Below are positions 54,808 through 56,464 of a DNA stretch of 56,464 nucleotides, piece by piece. The notes below the pieces were generated by a model. It made no database searches. It was not told the origin of the DNA and saw nothing but the letters and a program-made list of their open reading frames with translations. This DNA is from Caecitellus pseudoparvulus (lineage: Eukaryota > Bigyra: Bicosoecida): contig CBFFRQ010000085.1 in assembly GCA_965644315.1 (NCBI GenBank), positions 1-56,464 on the forward strand, read 5' to 3'. The stretch's first letter is position 1; the number at the start of each line of letters is the position of its first letter. The position numbers were made by a program, and so were the translations under genes.

Positions 54808-56464
54808 ATGGTGAGTGTACCTTCCGTCTGGACGCGCGAATGCAGCTGACAAGGATTGAGGCAGTAGCTCAAGTGCTTGCCAGATAGCGGCACTTCAGCT
54901 GGCTTTGGACTTGTAGAACGTGCTCACGCCACAGGCAGCGGAAAGCGGGTGGAAAAGCTCATTGCTAATTGATTTCGATGATCTTCCGATTCTTGAATCA
55001 CCCCCGCGAGGAGAAGCACCGGAGCGCTGTGGGAGAGTGGTAGCTCTCCAAGGGCTTGCAGCGATTGGCCGAGGGGAGCAGCCTTCGCGCAACCCCCTCC
55101 CTGAAGGGGCTGAAGCGCGTTTGGAGGTGCTACTGAAAGATGCAGGGATAGCTTTGCTCTCCATGGCCAACAGGCTCAAGGAGCAAGAGCTTCGCGGTGA
55201 ACTGTGCGATGCGCTGCAGCATCTGTCATTCAGGTGCTTCTCTGCGATGGCATTGCAGCGCATAGTCGATGGCGGTAGCTCCAGCAGTGGAATCCCTGAA
55301 GAAGCGGTGATATGGGGCCCCATTGAGGGAGCGTGGGGAAGCGTTCGGGATGGAGGGCAGAGCGTGGAGGGTGCGCTGGGTGACTTGACACGCTGGTGGC
55401 TGGAGCACCAGAAGTCACCCGTGTCATCACACGCAACAGTCAGCCCCTTGCCTGAACACGCAGGGGAAGAAGACGCCTTCAACGCTGCGCGTGACTCTGT
55501 CGAGCAACAGGCTGCCTGGCTGAGCGAACCGGAGGCTGGCGAGTTGGGATGCAGCAAGGCTGGGGGTCACTTGAAGGAAGCGGCTGAAGCAGCAGCGGAG
55601 CTCCGAAAGGTGGTGGCTAGTACTGGCCACATTGGTGGTAAGAGGCTGGTGCCTGTGAATGGTCTAGACCTTCAGAAGGGCTTGGAGAGCTTCGATGCCA
55701 AGCATGCAAGTGTGTACCGCGCTCACGACTGCATCATTCAATCGTACCAGACAGAAGACGAAGACATCATCAGCTGGGCGCGAAATTTCATGGGTGGCGC
55801 TGTCTCCATGAACGCTTGTGTGCACGCTTCATTGTTGTCTGAGAAGGCTCGGCTATCAAGAGGCCTGACACGGCTGAGCCAGGCAGTACACAGCGTTTCT
55901 CTCGTGCACACCTGCAACGATATGAGAGCGGAAGACCCCCTGGGACCCATTTCAAGCATATCTCTGCAGCTTCAGTGTGAGCGAGCGTGGCCTTTAGCTG
56001 GGTTCATGGAGGACGAGGGCTGGTCCAGCGACTTGGGAGCCCTGCCTCGGCAGCAACTGTGTGTAGGCATTCTGAGCGTTTGCGCAGTGGCCGAGGCATG
56101 CGGTGTGGGCTTAGGGGAAGTGAGTGTGGAGAGCTTTGTCGTGGCCGGGGTGGGATCTGACAGTGTGGGCGAGCTGGCGGATGCACTACACGAAGGTAAG
56201 TGCCAGGTTCTGCTGGGAGCCTGCTCAAGCGCTTGGACTGAAACGACGCCCGCCAGGTGGAAGTCAGCACTGGTTGGGATCTTGCAGCAGGTTCTTGATG
56301 TCTCTGTTGGCAGCTCAGGTGCTGCGGGTGACGTTATTGCCTCTACTTGGGAGCGCGACCATGCCGAGTTTGCGACCGTTTTTGGCATCCTGGAGGCAGG
56401 GGGCAACACATGCTGCAGGGCAGCTTTCTCAGTGGCATCAGCCGCCATGGCCATGAGAAGTACT
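54808..56464 (+). CDS. Unrecognised protein, partial (3' end off window), ATG-only first exon
   Basis: Exon 1 is the ATG at 54808-54810, followed at once by GTGAGT; exon 2 starts at 54935 after GCCACAG and stays open for 510 codons to the window end, at least 511 residues. An in-frame TAG lies at about 54913, upstream of the chosen acceptor. The protein begins M-AAESGWKSSLLIDFDDLPI and is mostly helical with acidic and Ala-rich stretches; phrases include LKDAGIALLSMANRLKEQEL and ESFDAKHASVYRAHDCI. No signal peptide, membrane helix or known motif. I could not place the family; a helical trafficking or scaffold subunit is only a guess. A GTAAGT at 56195 and a CGCCAG near 56250 could bound another intron, which would change the reading frame after it. 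Antisense frames here are shadows. Confidence 0.65.

Noticed and set aside
54895-55557. 220-codon minus-strand frame
   Set aside because: Lies opposite a 510-codon plus frame that continues to the window end; Ser/Pro/Cys-rich shadow composition.
1-56464. CRISPR arrays, insertion sequences, transposons, prophage
   Set aside because: No direct-repeat/spacer pattern, transposase, integrase or terminal repeats seen; content is eukaryotic nuclear.

Overview
The window is nuclear DNA from a gene-dense, intron-poor, flagellated unicellular eukaryote. The evidence is spliceosomal GT-AG introns, eukaryote-only housekeeping genes (RPS15A, SOF1/DCAF13, proteasome RPT1, calnexin, PPIL2, Pol I RPA43, USP, KAP3), and two ciliary genes (a CFAP161-like protein and kinesin-2 KAP3). 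I cannot assign a lineage and saw no plastid gene. Composition is moderately GC-rich and rises strongly, by eye, from about 26.9 to 37 kb.

Layout. 1-10020 (-): 5' part of a giant secreted protein with two PSI-like modules and about 3,000 residues of glycine-punctuated beta-solenoid repeats, running off the left edge. 10301-20453: a compact block with RPS15A (-), SOF1 (+), RPT1 (-), calnexin (+), PPIL2 (-) and a CFAP161/calcyphosin fusion (-). 20956-26358 (+): a secreted FnIII-like / Gly-rich / kelch / P-domain protein. 26689-34210: RPA43 (+), an ankyrin-IQ-WW protein (+), two membrane-protein orphans (-, +) and a 2OG-Fe(II) oxygenase (-). 34592-41915 (+): a USP32-like deubiquitinase. 41987-45616 (-): KAP3. 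46387-54462 (+): a giant RCC1-IPT/TIG polytopic membrane protein. 54808-56464 (+): the 5' part of an unrecognised gene running off the right edge.

Many neighbours are divergent (sharing 325-770 bp promoters) or convergent (tails 13-71 bp apart, and in one case overlapping by 16 coding bases). Nearly all introns lie within the first ~130 codons and are followed by one very long last exon. I infer 23 introns by joining frames; 13 of them have C at donor position +4 (GTGCGT, GTACGT or GTGCGC). Two genes have a first coding exon consisting only of the ATG.

Functionally the window mixes translation and ribosome biogenesis (RPS15A, SOF1, RPA43), protein quality control (RPT1, USP, calnexin, PPIL2), cilium (CFAP161-like, KAP3) and three very large secreted or surface proteins (1-10020, 20956-26358, 46387-54462). 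No mobile element, tRNA, rRNA or CRISPR array was seen. The least-described items are the giant solenoid protein and the fusion and multidomain architectures. All exon joins are inferred from frame, splice motif and family alignment from memory, not from transcripts.
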